The notes: generated by a model from the sequence alone, not told the origin. Shown: positions 50,056 to 59,108, numbered from the stretch's first letter. The stretch is 64,000 nt of DNA from CAVQRB01 sp963715055 (GCA_963715055.1 CAVQRB010000018.1:372001-436000); one strand, 5' to 3'. Numbers and translations are program-made.

Positions 50056-51225
50056 TCAGGCGGAGGCGATTTCCGTCTCGAATGCCCAGGCAAGCCATGG
50101 CAGCATGGCCTCTATGTCGGAGGTTTCCACCGTTCCGCCGCACCAGATGCGAAGCCCCGGCGGTGCGTCACGATAGGCGCCCACGTCGAGCGCCACATCC
50201 TCATCCGCCAGTCGTTTCGCGATGGCCTTGGCGAAAGCCGCCCCATCGATGATGCGGTCGTCCGTGAACTTGAGACAAACCGAGGTGTTGGACCGCGTCG
50301 CCGGATCGGTCGCAAGGAAGTCGATCCAGTCATGTGTCTCTACAAAGGCCGAAATCGCGGCTGTGTTGGCATCTGCGCGTTCGATCAGCCCTTTCAGCCC
50401 GCCCACGGATTTCGCCCAGTCGAGCGCGAAGAGATAATCCTCCACGCAGAGCATCGAGGGCGTGTTGATCGTCTCGCCCTTGAAGATGCCCTCGATCAGC
50501 TTGCCGCCCTTCGTCATGCGGAAGATCTTCGGCAGCGGCCAGGCCGGCGTGTAGCTTTCCAGCCTTGCGACGGCGCGCGGGCTGAGGATCAGCATGCCAT
50601 GCGCGGCCTCGCCGCCAAGCACTTTCTGCCAGCTGAAGGTCGTCACGTCGAGCTTGTCCCAGGGCAGATCCATCGCGAAGGCGGCGGAGGTCGCGTCGCA
50701 GAGCGTGAGCCCCTTGCGATCCGCCGGGATCACGTCGCCCGAAGGCATCCGCACGCCGGAGGTCGTGCCGTTCCAGGTGAAGCAGACATCGTTGTCATAG
50801 TTCAGCGCCGCCATGTCGACGATCTCGCCATACTCTGCCGTATGTACAGAATGGGCGATCTTGAGTTGCTTGACCACATCCGTGACCCAGCCGGCACCGA
50901 AGGATTCCCAGGCGACCATCTCCACGGGCCGTTCGCCCAGAAGCGACCACATCGCCATCTCGAAAGCCCCGGTATCGGAGGCGGGCACGATGCCAATGCG
51001 GTAATCGGCCGGCACGCCGAGAATGTCGCGCGTGGTCTCGATCGCCTCGAGCAGCTTGGCTTTGCCGGGAGTCGCACGGTGCGACCGTCCCAGAGGGGCG
51101 GAGGCCAGTTTTGCCAGATCATATGTGGGGGGTTTGGCACAGGGGCCGGAGGAGAACCGCGGATTGACCGGCCGGGTTTGTGGTTTGCGCACAATAGTGT
51201 GCGACGCCGTTTTCGTCATAGCCAT
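50056..51225 (-). CDS. serC: Phosphoserine aminotransferase (alphaproteobacterial type)
   Basis: PLP aminotransferase of 389 residues, second step of serine synthesis, converting 3-phosphohydroxypyruvate with glutamate. It begins with RPVNPRFSSGPCAKPP, typical of the alphaproteobacterial/archaeal branch (TIGR01365). It contains the substrate region GRSHRATPGKAKL, the Asp in LTLCDATSAAFAMDLPW, and the PLP lysine in TFSWQKVLGGEAAHGM. The start has GGAAGGA about eight bases upstream, inside a hairpin. It heads the serC-serA operon, with a structured leader. Confidence 0.97.
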   Translation of the reverse strand: MAMTKTASHTIVRKPQTRPVNPRFSSGPCAKPPTYDLAKLASAPLGRSHRATPGKAKLLEAIETTRDILGVPADYRIGIVPASDTGAFEMAMWSLLGERPVEMVAWESFGAGWVTDVVKQLKIAHSVHTAEYGEIVDMAALNYDNDVCFTWNGTTSGVRMPSGDVIPADRKGLTLCDATSAAFAMDLPWDKLDVTTFSWQKVLGGEAAHGMLILSPRAVARLESYTPAWPLPKIFRMTKGGKLIEGIFKGETINTPSMLCVEDYLFALDWAKSVGGLKGLIERADANTAAISAFVETHDWIDFLATDPATRSNTSVCLKFTDDRIIDGAAFAKAIAKRLADEDVALDVGAYRDAPPGLRIWCGGTVETSDIEAMLPWLAWAFETEIASA

Positions 51226-51304
51226 TTATGCTATCCTTCCAGATAAGCGCCCTTCGTTGGGGAAGGGTGTCCCACCGCTGCGTTTATGCGGGCGCGCGGT
51301 CTGG
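51226..51304 (-). promoter_or_regulatory. Structured 5' leader of serC (possible serC RNA motif)
   Basis: On the minus strand three hairpins precede serC: CCGC/GCGG (51275-51291), CCCTTC/GAAGGG (51250-51267) and GATAGC/GCTATC with one bulge (51230-51248). The loop of the last contains the GGAAGG ribosome site. A serC RNA motif is known upstream of serC in alphaproteobacteria. I cannot align it here, so this is a positional and structural match only. Confidence 0.4.
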
Positions 51305-51383
51305 CGCAATCGGGAAAATGCATCTAGAACGCCGCTGCATCGCAGTTTTGCGACAGATTTGGCGTGGATCGGAAACTTCGCTC

Positions 51384-52262
51384 ATGTTTACAGTAACTTT
51401 GCTCTGCGATCCCGCAGGGCCATCCCTCGATGCGGCGCTGGTGGAGGCGCTGCGCAATGCCTGGGGCGGGGGTGACGCGGTCTGGCTGTCGCCGGACGAG
51501 GCTGCGGAGTTTTCGGTGCAGAAGGTGCCCGCGAACCGATGGGAGGTCTGGGCGGATATCCAGAGCCTGAGCGTGGACCTCATCGTCCAGCCGACCGAAG
51601 GGCGGCGCAAGAAGATGTTACTGGCCGATATGGACAGCACGATGATCCGGCAGGAATGCATCGACGAACTGGCCGATATGGCGGGCGTCGGCGCCTATGT
51701 GAAGGACATCACCGCCCGCGCGATGAATGGCGAGCTTGATTTCGAGGCGGCCTTGCGCGAGCGCGTGGCCCTGCTGAAAGACCAACCAGAGGAGATCATC
51801 GCGCAGGTGCTCAAGGAACGCATCACCTTCATGCCCGGTGGCAAGGCGCTGGTCTCGACCATGAAAGCGCATGGCGGCCATGCCGCACTGGTATCTGGCG
51901 GCTTCACCGCCTTCACGCAGGCGGTGGCGGCGCATCTAGGATTCCATGAAAACCGCGCCAACACCCTGCTGGCGGAGCGCGGGCGGCTGACCGGGCAGGT
52001 GGGTATGCCGATCCTCGGCAAGCAGGCCAAGGTCGACGCCTTGTCCGAAATCACCTCACGGCTGGGACTGACGGAGGCGGATGTGATTGCCGTGGGTGAC
52101 GGCGCAAACGACCTCGGCATGCTCAAGCGCGCCGGCACCGGCGTGGCGCTCCATGCAAAACCGGTGGTGGCTGCGGAATGCGATGTGCGCATCAACTTCG
52201 GCGACTTGACCGCATTGCTTTACATTCAGGGCTACGCGAAAGCCGATTTCGTGGCTGTTTAA
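51384..52262 (+). CDS. serB: Phosphoserine phosphatase
   Basis: HAD-family enzyme of 292 residues, last step of serine synthesis. The HAD motifs are DMDSTMIRQECIDELAD (nucleophile Asp), LVSGGFTAFT (motif II Ser), the Lys in GKQAKVDAL, and VIAVGDGANDLGMLKRAGTGVAL (motif III). The first 85 residues form a short N-terminal domain (FTVTLLCDPAGPSLD to LIVQPTE). ATG at 51384 was chosen; the longer frame upstream is not conserved in style. It is divergent from serC-serA. Confidence 0.97.
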   Translation: MFTVTLLCDPAGPSLDAALVEALRNAWGGGDAVWLSPDEAAEFSVQKVPANRWEVWADIQSLSVDLIVQPTEGRRKKMLLADMDSTMIRQECIDELADMAGVGAYVKDITARAMNGELDFEAALRERVALLKDQPEEIIAQVLKERITFMPGGKALVSTMKAHGGHAALVSGGFTAFTQAVAAHLGFHENRANTLLAERGRLTGQVGMPILGKQAKVDALSEITSRLGLTEADVIAVGDGANDLGMLKRAGTGVALHAKPVVAAECDVRINFGDLTALLYIQGYAKADFVAV

Positions 52263-52334
52263 TGCGATTATCTTGTTTTGGTGCTAAAGTGACCGAAGGC
52301 CAACAGCCTTGCGCATAAGTCCGGAGAGCAACCG

Positions 52335-52649
52335 ATGCCCAAATTCATCTTCGCCTATCACGGCGGCAACACGCCGCAAACGCCGCAGGAAATCGAGCAG
52401 GTCATGGGAGACTGGACGCGATGGTTCGACGCCATGGGCGATGCGGTCGTCGACCCGGGCAATCCGGTCGGAATGTCCCGGACCGTAACCGACAACGGCG
52501 TCGAGGATCATGGCGGGAGCAATCCCTTGTCAGGCTACACGGTCGTCAGCGCGGCGGAATTCGATGATGCGATCGAACTGGCGAAGGGATGCCCGATGGT
52601 GCTCGACGGCTCAGGTTCGGTCGAAGTCGCTATGATTCACGAGATGTAG
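52335..52649 (+). CDS. YCII-related (DGPF-type) protein
   Basis: Small protein of 104 residues beginning MPKFIFAYHGGNTPQTPQEIEQVMGDWTRWF. A middle NPLSGYTVVSAAEFDDAIELAKGCPMV region is typical of YCII-related proteins. The fold is a dimeric alpha-beta barrel; the function is unknown. It follows serB by 72 bases and converges on the asparaginase gene with a two-base gap. Confidence 0.88.
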   Translation: MPKFIFAYHGGNTPQTPQEIEQVMGDWTRWFDAMGDAVVDPGNPVGMSRTVTDNGVEDHGGSNPLSGYTVVSAAEFDDAIELAKGCPMVLDGSGSVEVAMIHEM

Positions 52650-52651
52650 GC

Positions 52652-53632
52652 TCAAATCAGTTTCGGAGACGGCCTGATCCAGCCGGTCGTGATTCCGCGG
52701 CGGTTGGTGATCGGTGCATTCATCACACGCATGACCGCGGGATGATCGGCCTCGAGGACGCCCAGCCTGACCAGTATCGCCGCGATCGCGCATTCCGATG
52801 CCCGTGTCGTGCCGTCAACGATCTTCAACGCAACGCCCAGTTTCAGGTCGGGAATGATCGCATTGTAAAAGCCTTCCGCGCCGGTCTTGATCGCCGCCCT
52901 TCCCTTGGTGGCGCGCATCAATTCGGTACAGGCGGCGCCTTCGCCCGCCACCAGATCCGGATGCAGGCGCATGGCCTGATGCAGGCGGCTTTCGGCGCTG
53001 TCGTCGGGGGACGCCGCGAAATGCGCCATGGCGCGGGCCATGCCATGCAGCGTCGAGGCGAAATTCGGGGCCGAGCATCCGTCGATCCCGAAACCTGGCG
53101 AGGTCTCCCCCGTCGCTGTCTCGAAAGCGTCGAGAATCGCCTTTTGCACCGGATGATCCGGGTCGATGTATTCCGCGCCCCCCTTGAGGTGCCGGTTCAG
53201 CGTCAGGAACCCCGAGTGCTTGCCCGAGCAATTGTTGTGATACTGGCAAGGCGTCTCGCCGGCGATCAGAAGCGCGTCCCTTGTGTCCATATCATAAGGC
53301 GCGTGGGATCCGCACCGCAGGTCGCTCTCGCCCAGTCCAAGAGCGTCGAGCCAATCGGCGACACGTTTCGTGTGACGCGGCATGCCGATGTGAGAGGCGC
53401 AGGACAGCGCCAGATGTTCCGGTGTCAGCCCCGCGGCATCGGCGGCACCGGAGTTGATCAACGGCAAGGCCTGGATCATCTTGGAGGCGCTGCGCGACAG
53501 GACGACCAGTTCGGGATCGCCCCAGGCTTCCCTGATCGCCCCATCCGCATTGCAGATAACGGCGTGGCCCGCATGTACGCTTTCCAGAAACGGACCGCGC
53601 CATATTTCGGTCATTGGAACAGCCTGCGTCAT
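52652..53632 (-). CDS. L-asparaginase II (Rhizobium type)
   Basis: Enzyme of 326 residues from the family of the Rhizobium etli asparaginase II (ReAV type), unrelated to E. coli AnsA/AnsB. Marker segments are VVLSRSASKMIQALPL (first SxxK), YHNNCSGKHSGFL (second catalytic motif, Cys and Lys of the zinc site), GFGIDGCSAPNF and MRATKGRAAIKTGAEGFY. It hydrolyses asparagine to aspartate. ATG at 53632 has GAGG seven bases upstream. It stands apart as a single gene. Confidence 0.93.
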   Translation of the reverse strand: MTQAVPMTEIWRGPFLESVHAGHAVICNADGAIREAWGDPELVVLSRSASKMIQALPLINSGAADAAGLTPEHLALSCASHIGMPRHTKRVADWLDALGLGESDLRCGSHAPYDMDTRDALLIAGETPCQYHNNCSGKHSGFLTLNRHLKGGAEYIDPDHPVQKAILDAFETATGETSPGFGIDGCSAPNFASTLHGMARAMAHFAASPDDSAESRLHQAMRLHPDLVAGEGAACTELMRATKGRAAIKTGAEGFYNAIIPDLKLGVALKIVDGTTRASECAIAAILVRLGVLEADHPAVMRVMNAPITNRRGITTGWIRPSPKLI

Positions 53633-53809
53633 TGTGATCCTCAAGTAATTGGCAAAAACCCGCTAATCGGGCTTTCGTGTATGTCCGGTTTTACGTTACT
53701 GTGTCACTTGTCGAGAAGATTGGCGGATCATGCAAGAGAGTTGCCGGGTAAACTGGCGCCGCGCAGGTCCGCAGGGATTGAGGTCAAGGACGGCTGGAGG
53801 CTGTAAGGC

Positions 53810-54337
53810 ATGCAAATTTCAAAGGTTCTGGGTGGTGTGATCGTAGCGGCGGTTCTTGGATGCGCAGCACAGGCGCAGGAACAGAGCGACAACCGCGTGG
53901 CGGCCCAGACGGACTGGAGTGTCTTCGTTGAGGACAACCCCAAGGAATGCTGGGGCGTTTCGGTGCCCAAGGAGTCAGTGGCGACGCGGCAGGGCCGTGT
54001 TGTGGCGGCAAACCGCGGGCAGATTCTGTTGATGGTGTTCTATCGCCCCGGATCCGGTGCTGCGGGCCAGGTCGCCTTCACCGGCGGCTATCCTTTTCAA
54101 GGCGGATCGCAGGTGACCGTGAACATCAGCGGCACAGAATACGCGCTTTTCACCGATGGCGAATGGGCCTGGCCCGCCAGCCCCGAGGATGACCAGAAAA
54201 TTGTGGCTTCCATGAAGCGGGGCTCGGATGCGGTGGTGACCGGCGTGTCGAGCCGCGGCACGACGACCAAGGACACGTTTTCGCTGCTCGGGTTCACCGC
54301 CGCTGTCGAAGATGCGGAGAAGCGCTGCGTGCAGTGA
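53810..54337 (+). CDS. Invasion-associated locus B (IalB) family protein
   Basis: Exported protein of 175 residues. The signal peptide is MQISKVLGGVIVAAVLGCAAQAQ. The mature part has the IalB pattern: TDWSVFVEDNPKECWGVSVP, LMVFYRPG, FTGGYPFQGGSQVTVNI and a late DTFSLLGFTAAVEDAEKRC. Two cysteines (in KECWG and KRCVQ) may pair. IalB proteins are common in free-living alphaproteobacteria and need not mean host invasion. Followed by its own terminator. Confidence 0.88.
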   Translation: MQISKVLGGVIVAAVLGCAAQAQEQSDNRVAAQTDWSVFVEDNPKECWGVSVPKESVATRQGRVVAANRGQILLMVFYRPGSGAAGQVAFTGGYPFQGGSQVTVNISGTEYALFTDGEWAWPASPEDDQKIVASMKRGSDAVVTGVSSRGTTTKDTFSLLGFTAAVEDAEKRCVQ

Positions 54338-54361
54338 TCGCAGCGGCGCCCGTCCAAATGC

Positions 54362-54396
54362 AAGGCCCTTCGTGACGCTGTCGTGAAGGGCTTTTT
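54362..54396 (+). terminator. Terminator of the IalB-like gene
   Basis: AAGGCCCTTC (54362-54371) pairs through GCCCTTC/GAAGGGC with a partner at 54385-54391, followed by TTTTT. It lies 25 bases after the stop and shortly before rlmN. Confidence 0.85.
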
Positions 54397-54457
54397 CTTT
54401 TGATCTTGTCGCAAAGGTCTATATAGAGCGGCATTCGCACATCAGAGAGTCCGCCCC

Positions 54458-55642
54458 ATGTCCGCCACCGCGCCGATCACACAGGATGTTCATACCATTC
54501 CGCGCAAACTGCCGGACGGGCCGGTCAATCTTGTCGGTCTGACCCGTGAGGGCATGCGCGAGGCGCTGATCGCGGCAGGCACACCCGAGAAGCAAGCGAA
54601 GATGCGCGTCGGGCAGATCTGGCAGTGGATCTACCAGTGGGGTGTCCGCGATTTCGACGCGATGACCAATCTCGCCAAGGCCTATCGGGCTGACCTTAAT
54701 GAAAAATTCGTCATCGCTCTTCCCGAGGTTGTCACCCGTCAGGTGAGCGAGGACGGTACCCGCAAATACTTGGTGCGTATCGCTGGCGGCCATGAGGTCG
54801 AGGTCGTCTACATCCCCGAGGACAGTCGCGGCACGCTCTGTGTCTCAAGCCAGGTCGGCTGCACGCTGACCTGCTCCTTCTGTCATACGGGCACACAGAA
54901 ACTGGTGCGCAACCTGACGGCGGCCGAGATCATCGGACAGGTGATGGTGGCGCGCGACGATCTCGGCGAATGGCCGAAGATCGGAGAACCCAAGGACGAG
55001 ACGCGGCTCCTGTCGAACGTCGTTCTGATGGGCATGGGTGAGCCGCTCTACAATTTCGAGAACGTGCGAGACGCGATGAAGATCGCGATGGACCCCGAAG
55101 GCATCCAGCTGTCGCGGCGCCGGATCACGCTGTCGACGTCGGGTGTCGTGCCGGAGATTGCGCGGACAGCGGAAGAGATCGGTTGCCAACTCGCGGTGAG
55201 TTTTCACGCGACGACAGACGACGTGCGCGACAGGCTGGTGCCGATCAACAAGCGCTGGAACATCGCCGCTTTGCTCGACGCCCTGCGCACCTACCCCAAA
55301 GTCTCCAACTCGGAGCGGATCACCTTCGAATACGTAATGCTGGACGGGGTCAACGACAGTGACGAGGACGCGCGGCGTCTGGTCCGGCTGATTGAAGGGA
55401 TACCTGCCAAGATCAACCTCATTCCCTTCAACGAATGGCCGGGCGCACCTTACAAACGGTCGTCCAATAACCGCATCCGTGCCTTCGCGGACATCATCTA
55501 CAAGGCCGGTTACGCTTCGCCCATCCGCACGCCGCGCGGCGAGGACATCATGGCCGCCTGCGGGCAGTTGAAGTCGGCCACCGAACGCGCCCGCAAGTCC
55601 CGGCGCGAGATCGAAGCGGAAGCCGGTCTGGCCAAGGGTTGA
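54458..55642 (+). CDS. rlmN: Dual-specificity 23S rRNA/tRNA adenine-C2 methyltransferase RlmN
   Basis: Radical SAM methyltransferase of 394 residues that makes m2A at 23S A2503 and tRNA A37. The iron-sulfur motif is CTLTCSFC. Around it are SSQVGCTLTCSFCHTG, LMGMGEPLYNFENV, TLSTSGVVPEI, VSFHATTDDVRDRLVPINKRW and the catalytic C-terminal Cys in IMAACGQL. The N-terminal accessory domain is present (MRVGQIWQWIYQWGVRDF). Its stop overlaps the next gene by one base. Confidence 0.98.
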   Translation: MSATAPITQDVHTIPRKLPDGPVNLVGLTREGMREALIAAGTPEKQAKMRVGQIWQWIYQWGVRDFDAMTNLAKAYRADLNEKFVIALPEVVTRQVSEDGTRKYLVRIAGGHEVEVVYIPEDSRGTLCVSSQVGCTLTCSFCHTGTQKLVRNLTAAEIIGQVMVARDDLGEWPKIGEPKDETRLLSNVVLMGMGEPLYNFENVRDAMKIAMDPEGIQLSRRRITLSTSGVVPEIARTAEEIGCQLAVSFHATTDDVRDRLVPINKRWNIAALLDALRTYPKVSNSERITFEYVMLDGVNDSDEDARRLVRLIEGIPAKINLIPFNEWPGAPYKRSSNNRIRAFADIIYKAGYASPIRTPRGEDIMAACGQLKSATERARKSRREIEAEAGLAKG

Positions 55643-56379
55643 TGCGGCGGCGCGACCTGCTGGTGATCGCCGGGCTCTTTGCGGTCGCGATCGCAATTCC
55701 CCCCTATCTGCGCCGCAGGGCATCCACGTTCGATCTGGTTGAGCTGGAGGGTTTTCCCGGCTTTCGCAGGCGCGCGGGAACCAGCGTGCAGAGTAACGCC
55801 GTGCTTTTTGTCGGTCTCGAAGGCCAGCCGACCAAGGACAAGCGCTGGGACAGTGCGTCGCTTTGCGATGTGCTTTTCGGGGATGAGGGCTGGCGTTCCG
55901 ATCCGCTAACCGTGGCGGTTTTCAGTGACTATTACTGCCCTTACTGCGCCATTCTCGACCAGCGTCTCGACAAGATGCGCAAGGCGGGCCTGCCGATCCG
56001 CCTGAGTTTTCACGAGTTGCCATTGCTGGGCTCAAGGTCGCGCTGGGCGGCACAGGTGGCTCTCGCAGCCGGTCGGCAGATGCCGCATGACCAGATCCAC
56101 CTCGACTTGATGCAGCGCGGGGTGAAACCGGGTCTGGCCGGGTTGCGCGACGTGGCGACACGGCACGGTCTGGACCTGCGGAAACTTCAGGAAGATGCGC
56201 AAGGTGCCGAGATTCGACAGGAGATCGAGGCGGGACTCGCGCTGGGCCGGACGCTTGGCATTGTCGGTACGCCCGGAACGTTCATCGGTCGCACGTTGCT
56301 TCTGGGGGCTCTGTCGGAGGCTGATATCGACGCCATGGTCACGCTGGAACGCGAAGAACCGTTTTCCGGCTGTCGCTGA
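55642..56379 (+). CDS. DsbA-like thiol:disulfide oxidoreductase, membrane-anchored
   Basis: Protein of 245 residues. An N-terminal signal-anchor (RRRDLLVIAGLFAVAIAIPPYL) is followed by a thioredoxin fold with the redox motif CPYC in VFSDYYCPYCAILDQRL. A helical insert typical of DsbA follows, then the cis-Pro in GIVGTPGTFIGRTLLLG. It should act in the periplasm on disulfide formation or reduction. Its ATG overlaps the rlmN stop as TGATG, a coupling with no clear functional logic. Confidence 0.88.
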   Translation: MRRRDLLVIAGLFAVAIAIPPYLRRRASTFDLVELEGFPGFRRRAGTSVQSNAVLFVGLEGQPTKDKRWDSASLCDVLFGDEGWRSDPLTVAVFSDYYCPYCAILDQRLDKMRKAGLPIRLSFHELPLLGSRSRWAAQVALAAGRQMPHDQIHLDLMQRGVKPGLAGLRDVATRHGLDLRKLQEDAQGAEIRQEIEAGLALGRTLGIVGTPGTFIGRTLLLGALSEADIDAMVTLEREEPFSGCR

Positions 56380-56382
56380 GCC

Positions 56383-56715
56383 TCACTGTCTGCGAGCGGC
56401 CATCCCCTGCTGCACACCCTGCATGAAGGCCGTTGCCAGAGGCGGCACGGAATCCGTATCGCTTTTTGTTGTGGCCGTTGCCTTGTCGTGCGGGCGGTGG
56501 ATTTCGCCTGACGCGAGCATCATCAGCAAGAGCCCGATTCCCAGATAGCCGAATCCGAGGATCGCGCAGGCCATGATCGCTCCGCCGAGTGCAGCAAGAT
56601 AAAGCCAGAAGGCTGCACTGAGAAAACCCAGTCCGACGAGGCCGAGCAACGCACCGACGCCGCCCAGCGCAACGCTCTGGACAGCGTGTTGAAGTTTCTT
56701 TCGCAAACCGAACAT
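56383..56715 (-). CDS. Phage holin-X/DUF1469-like membrane protein
   Basis: Protein of 110 residues with two membrane helices (about 18-45 and 46-68, GGVGALLGLVGLGFLSAAFWLYLAAL) and a soluble Lys/Thr-rich tail. The pattern resembles the holin superfamily III (DUF1469) proteins, which often sit beside DUF883 genes in proteobacteria; they are cell-envelope stress proteins rather than phage parts. It is the second gene after the DUF883 gene, seven bases apart. Confidence 0.75.
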   Translation of the reverse strand: MFGLRKKLQHAVQSVALGGVGALLGLVGLGFLSAAFWLYLAALGGAIMACAILGFGYLGIGLLLMMLASGEIHRPHDKATATTKSDTDSVPPLATAFMQGVQQGMAARRQ

Positions 56716-56722
56716 CAGCCTG

Positions 56723-57076
56723 TCACCGACGGGTCATCAGAAGGCCAACCAGAAATCCCAGTCCAGCGGCAATGCCGAGGGCAAGAGCAGGTTGCTGCTT
56801 CACCACGGTCTCCGCCTGAAGCAGAGCCGCTTCGGCGTCGTGATGGAGCTTCTTGCCAGCTGCCGTTGCCTGTTCCTGAGCATGTTCCATCTGCTCGGAC
56901 GCCTTGTTCTTCAGTTTCGCAGCCGTCTCGCTTGCCTCCTTTTTGGCTTCTGCTGACTTGCCTGCGACAAGATCGGCAATCAGCGCATTCAGTGTCGCGA
57001 TTTCTTCCTTGATCGTGTCGATCTGGGCGGAAACGTCCGGTGTGTCGGTTTTACTATTTGTCCGTGTCTGTGCCAT
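56723..57076 (-). CDS. DUF883 (ElaB/YqjD-like) membrane-anchored protein
   Basis: Protein of 117 residues. A charged helical part (about 15-90, with Lys/Glu/Ala repeats, coiled-coil-like) ends in a C-terminal membrane helix, VVKQQPALALGIAAGLGFLVGLLMTRR. The end matches the DUF883 family, whose E. coli members ElaB and YqjD tether ribosomes to the membrane in stationary phase. ATG at 57076 has AGGAG six bases upstream. First gene of the pair with the holin-X-like gene. Confidence 0.85.
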   Translation of the reverse strand: MAQTRTNSKTDTPDVSAQIDTIKEEIATLNALIADLVAGKSAEAKKEASETAAKLKNKASEQMEHAQEQATAAGKKLHHDAEAALLQAETVVKQQPALALGIAAGLGFLVGLLMTRR

Positions 57077-57167
57077 TTCGAACTCCTTTTCTGGTAGCCG
57101 GACCCGCAAATGACGCGGGTCGACTCGGTCCTCACCAAATTAACATATGGTTCCGCAAAATGTTCCC

Positions 57168-58010
57168 TTATCCGCGACCGGGCAAACTGTCGCGGGCGGG
57201 GGTCTCCTCCCAGGTCTCGATCATCTGCACCGCTTCGGCGGCTTCTTCCACATAGCTGAACAGATCGAGATCCTCGTTCGAGATGGTGCCGGCATCCGCA
57301 AGCGCCTCGAAGTTCAGAATACGCTCCCAGAACGCGCGGCCGAAAAGCAGCACCGGGACGCGCTGCATCCGACCTGTCTGGATCAATGTCAGCGACTCGA
57401 AAAGCTCGTCCATCGTCCCGAAACCGCCTGGAAACACGCAGATCGCCTTGGCGCGCATCAGGAAATGCATCTTGCGGATGGCGAAGTAGTGGAAGTTGAA
57501 GCACAATTCCGGCGTGACGTATTCGTTTGGCGCCTGTTCGTGGGGCAGGACGATGTTGAGGCCGATGGAATGGCCGCCCGCGTCCTCTGCCCCGCGGTTT
57601 CCGGCCTCCATCACCCCCGGACCGCCGCCCGTGACGATCACATTCTCCCGCCCCCCGCTTTCGAGGCTTTTCAGGGTCATCAACCGGGCGAATTCGCGCG
57701 CCTCGTCGTAGAAATGTGAAAGATCCGCCAGGGTCTTCGTCCTTGCCTTCAACGTCTCTTCCGGTCGCGGGATCCGGGCACCCCCGAAGAGCACGATGGT
57801 TGACGTGATGCCGTGTTCGTCCAGCATCATTTGCGGCTTGAGCAGTTCAAGCTGTAGCCGCACGGGTCGCAATTCCTCCCGCAACATGAAATCCTGATCG
57901 GCAAATGCCAGCCGATAGGCGGGCGCGCGGGTCTGCGCTGTGTCCGGAACGATGCGGGCGGCGTCTCTGTCTGTCGGCGCATCGCGCAGCGGGTGGCGTC
58001 GTTTTGGCAT
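57168..58010 (-). CDS. LOG family protein (nucleotide monophosphate phosphoribohydrolase-like)
   Basis: Protein of 280 residues with the LOG signatures GGARIPRP, TGGGPGVMEAGNRGAEDAGG and VFPGGFGTMDELFE. The family splits cytokinin-like or ordinary nucleoside monophosphates to base and ribose 5-phosphate. The N-terminal 60 residues are an extension typical of the longer bacterial subgroup. Divergent from dapD. Confidence 0.92.
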   Translation of the reverse strand: MPKRRHPLRDAPTDRDAARIVPDTAQTRAPAYRLAFADQDFMLREELRPVRLQLELLKPQMMLDEHGITSTIVLFGGARIPRPEETLKARTKTLADLSHFYDEAREFARLMTLKSLESGGRENVIVTGGGPGVMEAGNRGAEDAGGHSIGLNIVLPHEQAPNEYVTPELCFNFHYFAIRKMHFLMRAKAICVFPGGFGTMDELFESLTLIQTGRMQRVPVLLFGRAFWERILNFEALADAGTISNEDLDLFSYVEEAAEAVQMIETWEETPARDSLPGRG

Positions 58011-58179
58011 CTCGGTCTCCGGAGCTTCGGGGTTTGCGCCAAGGGGCCATGGCGCGGCCTGATATGCAATGGTCCGCGACGAAATCCGTCAAATCGGTTG
58101 CAAAGCGGTGAACACGTTGCGCGGGCGAGACGGGGCTTGTATAGGCGCAGAAAGAATTTTCGTTCCAAGGGAGACCACC

Positions 58180-59007
58180 ATGTCCAACGCCCAGCTTGAA
58201 GCCGCCATCGAAGCCGCCTGGGACGTGCGCGACACGATCACCCCTGCCACAAAGGGCGAAACCCGCGAGGCAATCGAAGCGACGCTCGCGGCGCTTGACA
58301 GCGGCAAGCTGCGCGTTGCCGAAAGGCAGGCATCGGGTGACTGGCATGTGAACCAATGGGCCAAGAAGGCGGTGCTTCTGGGCTTCCGGATCAAGGATAT
58401 GGAGATGCAGTCGGGCGGCCCGCAGGGCTCCGGCTGGTGGGACAAGGTGGACAGCAAGTTTGCAGGCTGGAATGACGCCCAGTGGAAAAACGCGGGCTTT
58501 CGCGCTGTACCGAACTGCATCGTGCGCAAATCGGCCTATATCGCGCCCGGCGTGGTCTTGATGCCTTCCTTCGTGAACCTTGGCGCCTACGTGGACAGTG
58601 GCACCATGGTGGACACCTGGGCCACTGTCGGGTCCTGCGCGCAAATTGGCAAGAATGTGCATCTGTCAGGCGGCGTCGGCATCGGCGGCGTGCTGGAACC
58701 GATGCAGGCGGGCCCCACGATCATCGAGGACAACTGCTTCATCGGCGCGCGCTCCGAAGTGGTCGAAGGTTGCATCGTGCGCGAAGGCTCCGTGCTCGGA
58801 ATGGGTGTCTTCATCGGCAAATCCACCAAGATCGTGGACCGTGAGACGGGCGCGTTCACCTATGGCGAAGTCCCCGCGGGATCGGTGGTGGTGGCGGGCT
58901 CCATGCCCTCCAAGAACGGCGTGAACCTCTACTGCGCCGTCATCGTCAAGAAGGTAGACGCGCAGACGCGGTCCAAGACTTCCATCAACGAACTTCTGCG
59001 GGACTGA
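58180..59007 (+). CDS. dapD: 2,3,4,5-tetrahydropyridine-2,6-dicarboxylate N-succinyltransferase
   Basis: Lysine/diaminopimelate pathway enzyme of 275 residues that adds succinyl from succinyl-CoA. The left-handed beta helix shows hexapeptide repeats (VLMPSFVNLGAYVDSGTMVDTWATVGSCAQIGKNVHLSGGVGIGGVLEP). The C-terminus MPSKNGVNLYCAVIVKKVDAQTRSKTSINELLR is standard. AAGGGAG precedes the ATG. dapE, a later step of the same path, is about 3.3 kb downstream on the same strand. Confidence 0.98.
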   Translation: MSNAQLEAAIEAAWDVRDTITPATKGETREAIEATLAALDSGKLRVAERQASGDWHVNQWAKKAVLLGFRIKDMEMQSGGPQGSGWWDKVDSKFAGWNDAQWKNAGFRAVPNCIVRKSAYIAPGVVLMPSFVNLGAYVDSGTMVDTWATVGSCAQIGKNVHLSGGVGIGGVLEPMQAGPTIIEDNCFIGARSEVVEGCIVREGSVLGMGVFIGKSTKIVDRETGAFTYGEVPAGSVVVAGSMPSKNGVNLYCAVIVKKVDAQTRSKTSINELLRD

Positions 59008-59108
59008 AACGAAGTCTTAACGCATAAGGCGGGGCTGCCACAGGTTTTCCCCGCAAAGACCGGAAGCGCGTTCCAATCCCGCCCGGAAGCCCCGGTAACG
59101 GTTTTGGC

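Noticed and set aside
56383..57076. Prophage remnant because of the holin-like gene
   Set aside because: The two-gene holin-X/DUF883 pair is a common chromosomal envelope unit. No other phage gene is nearby.
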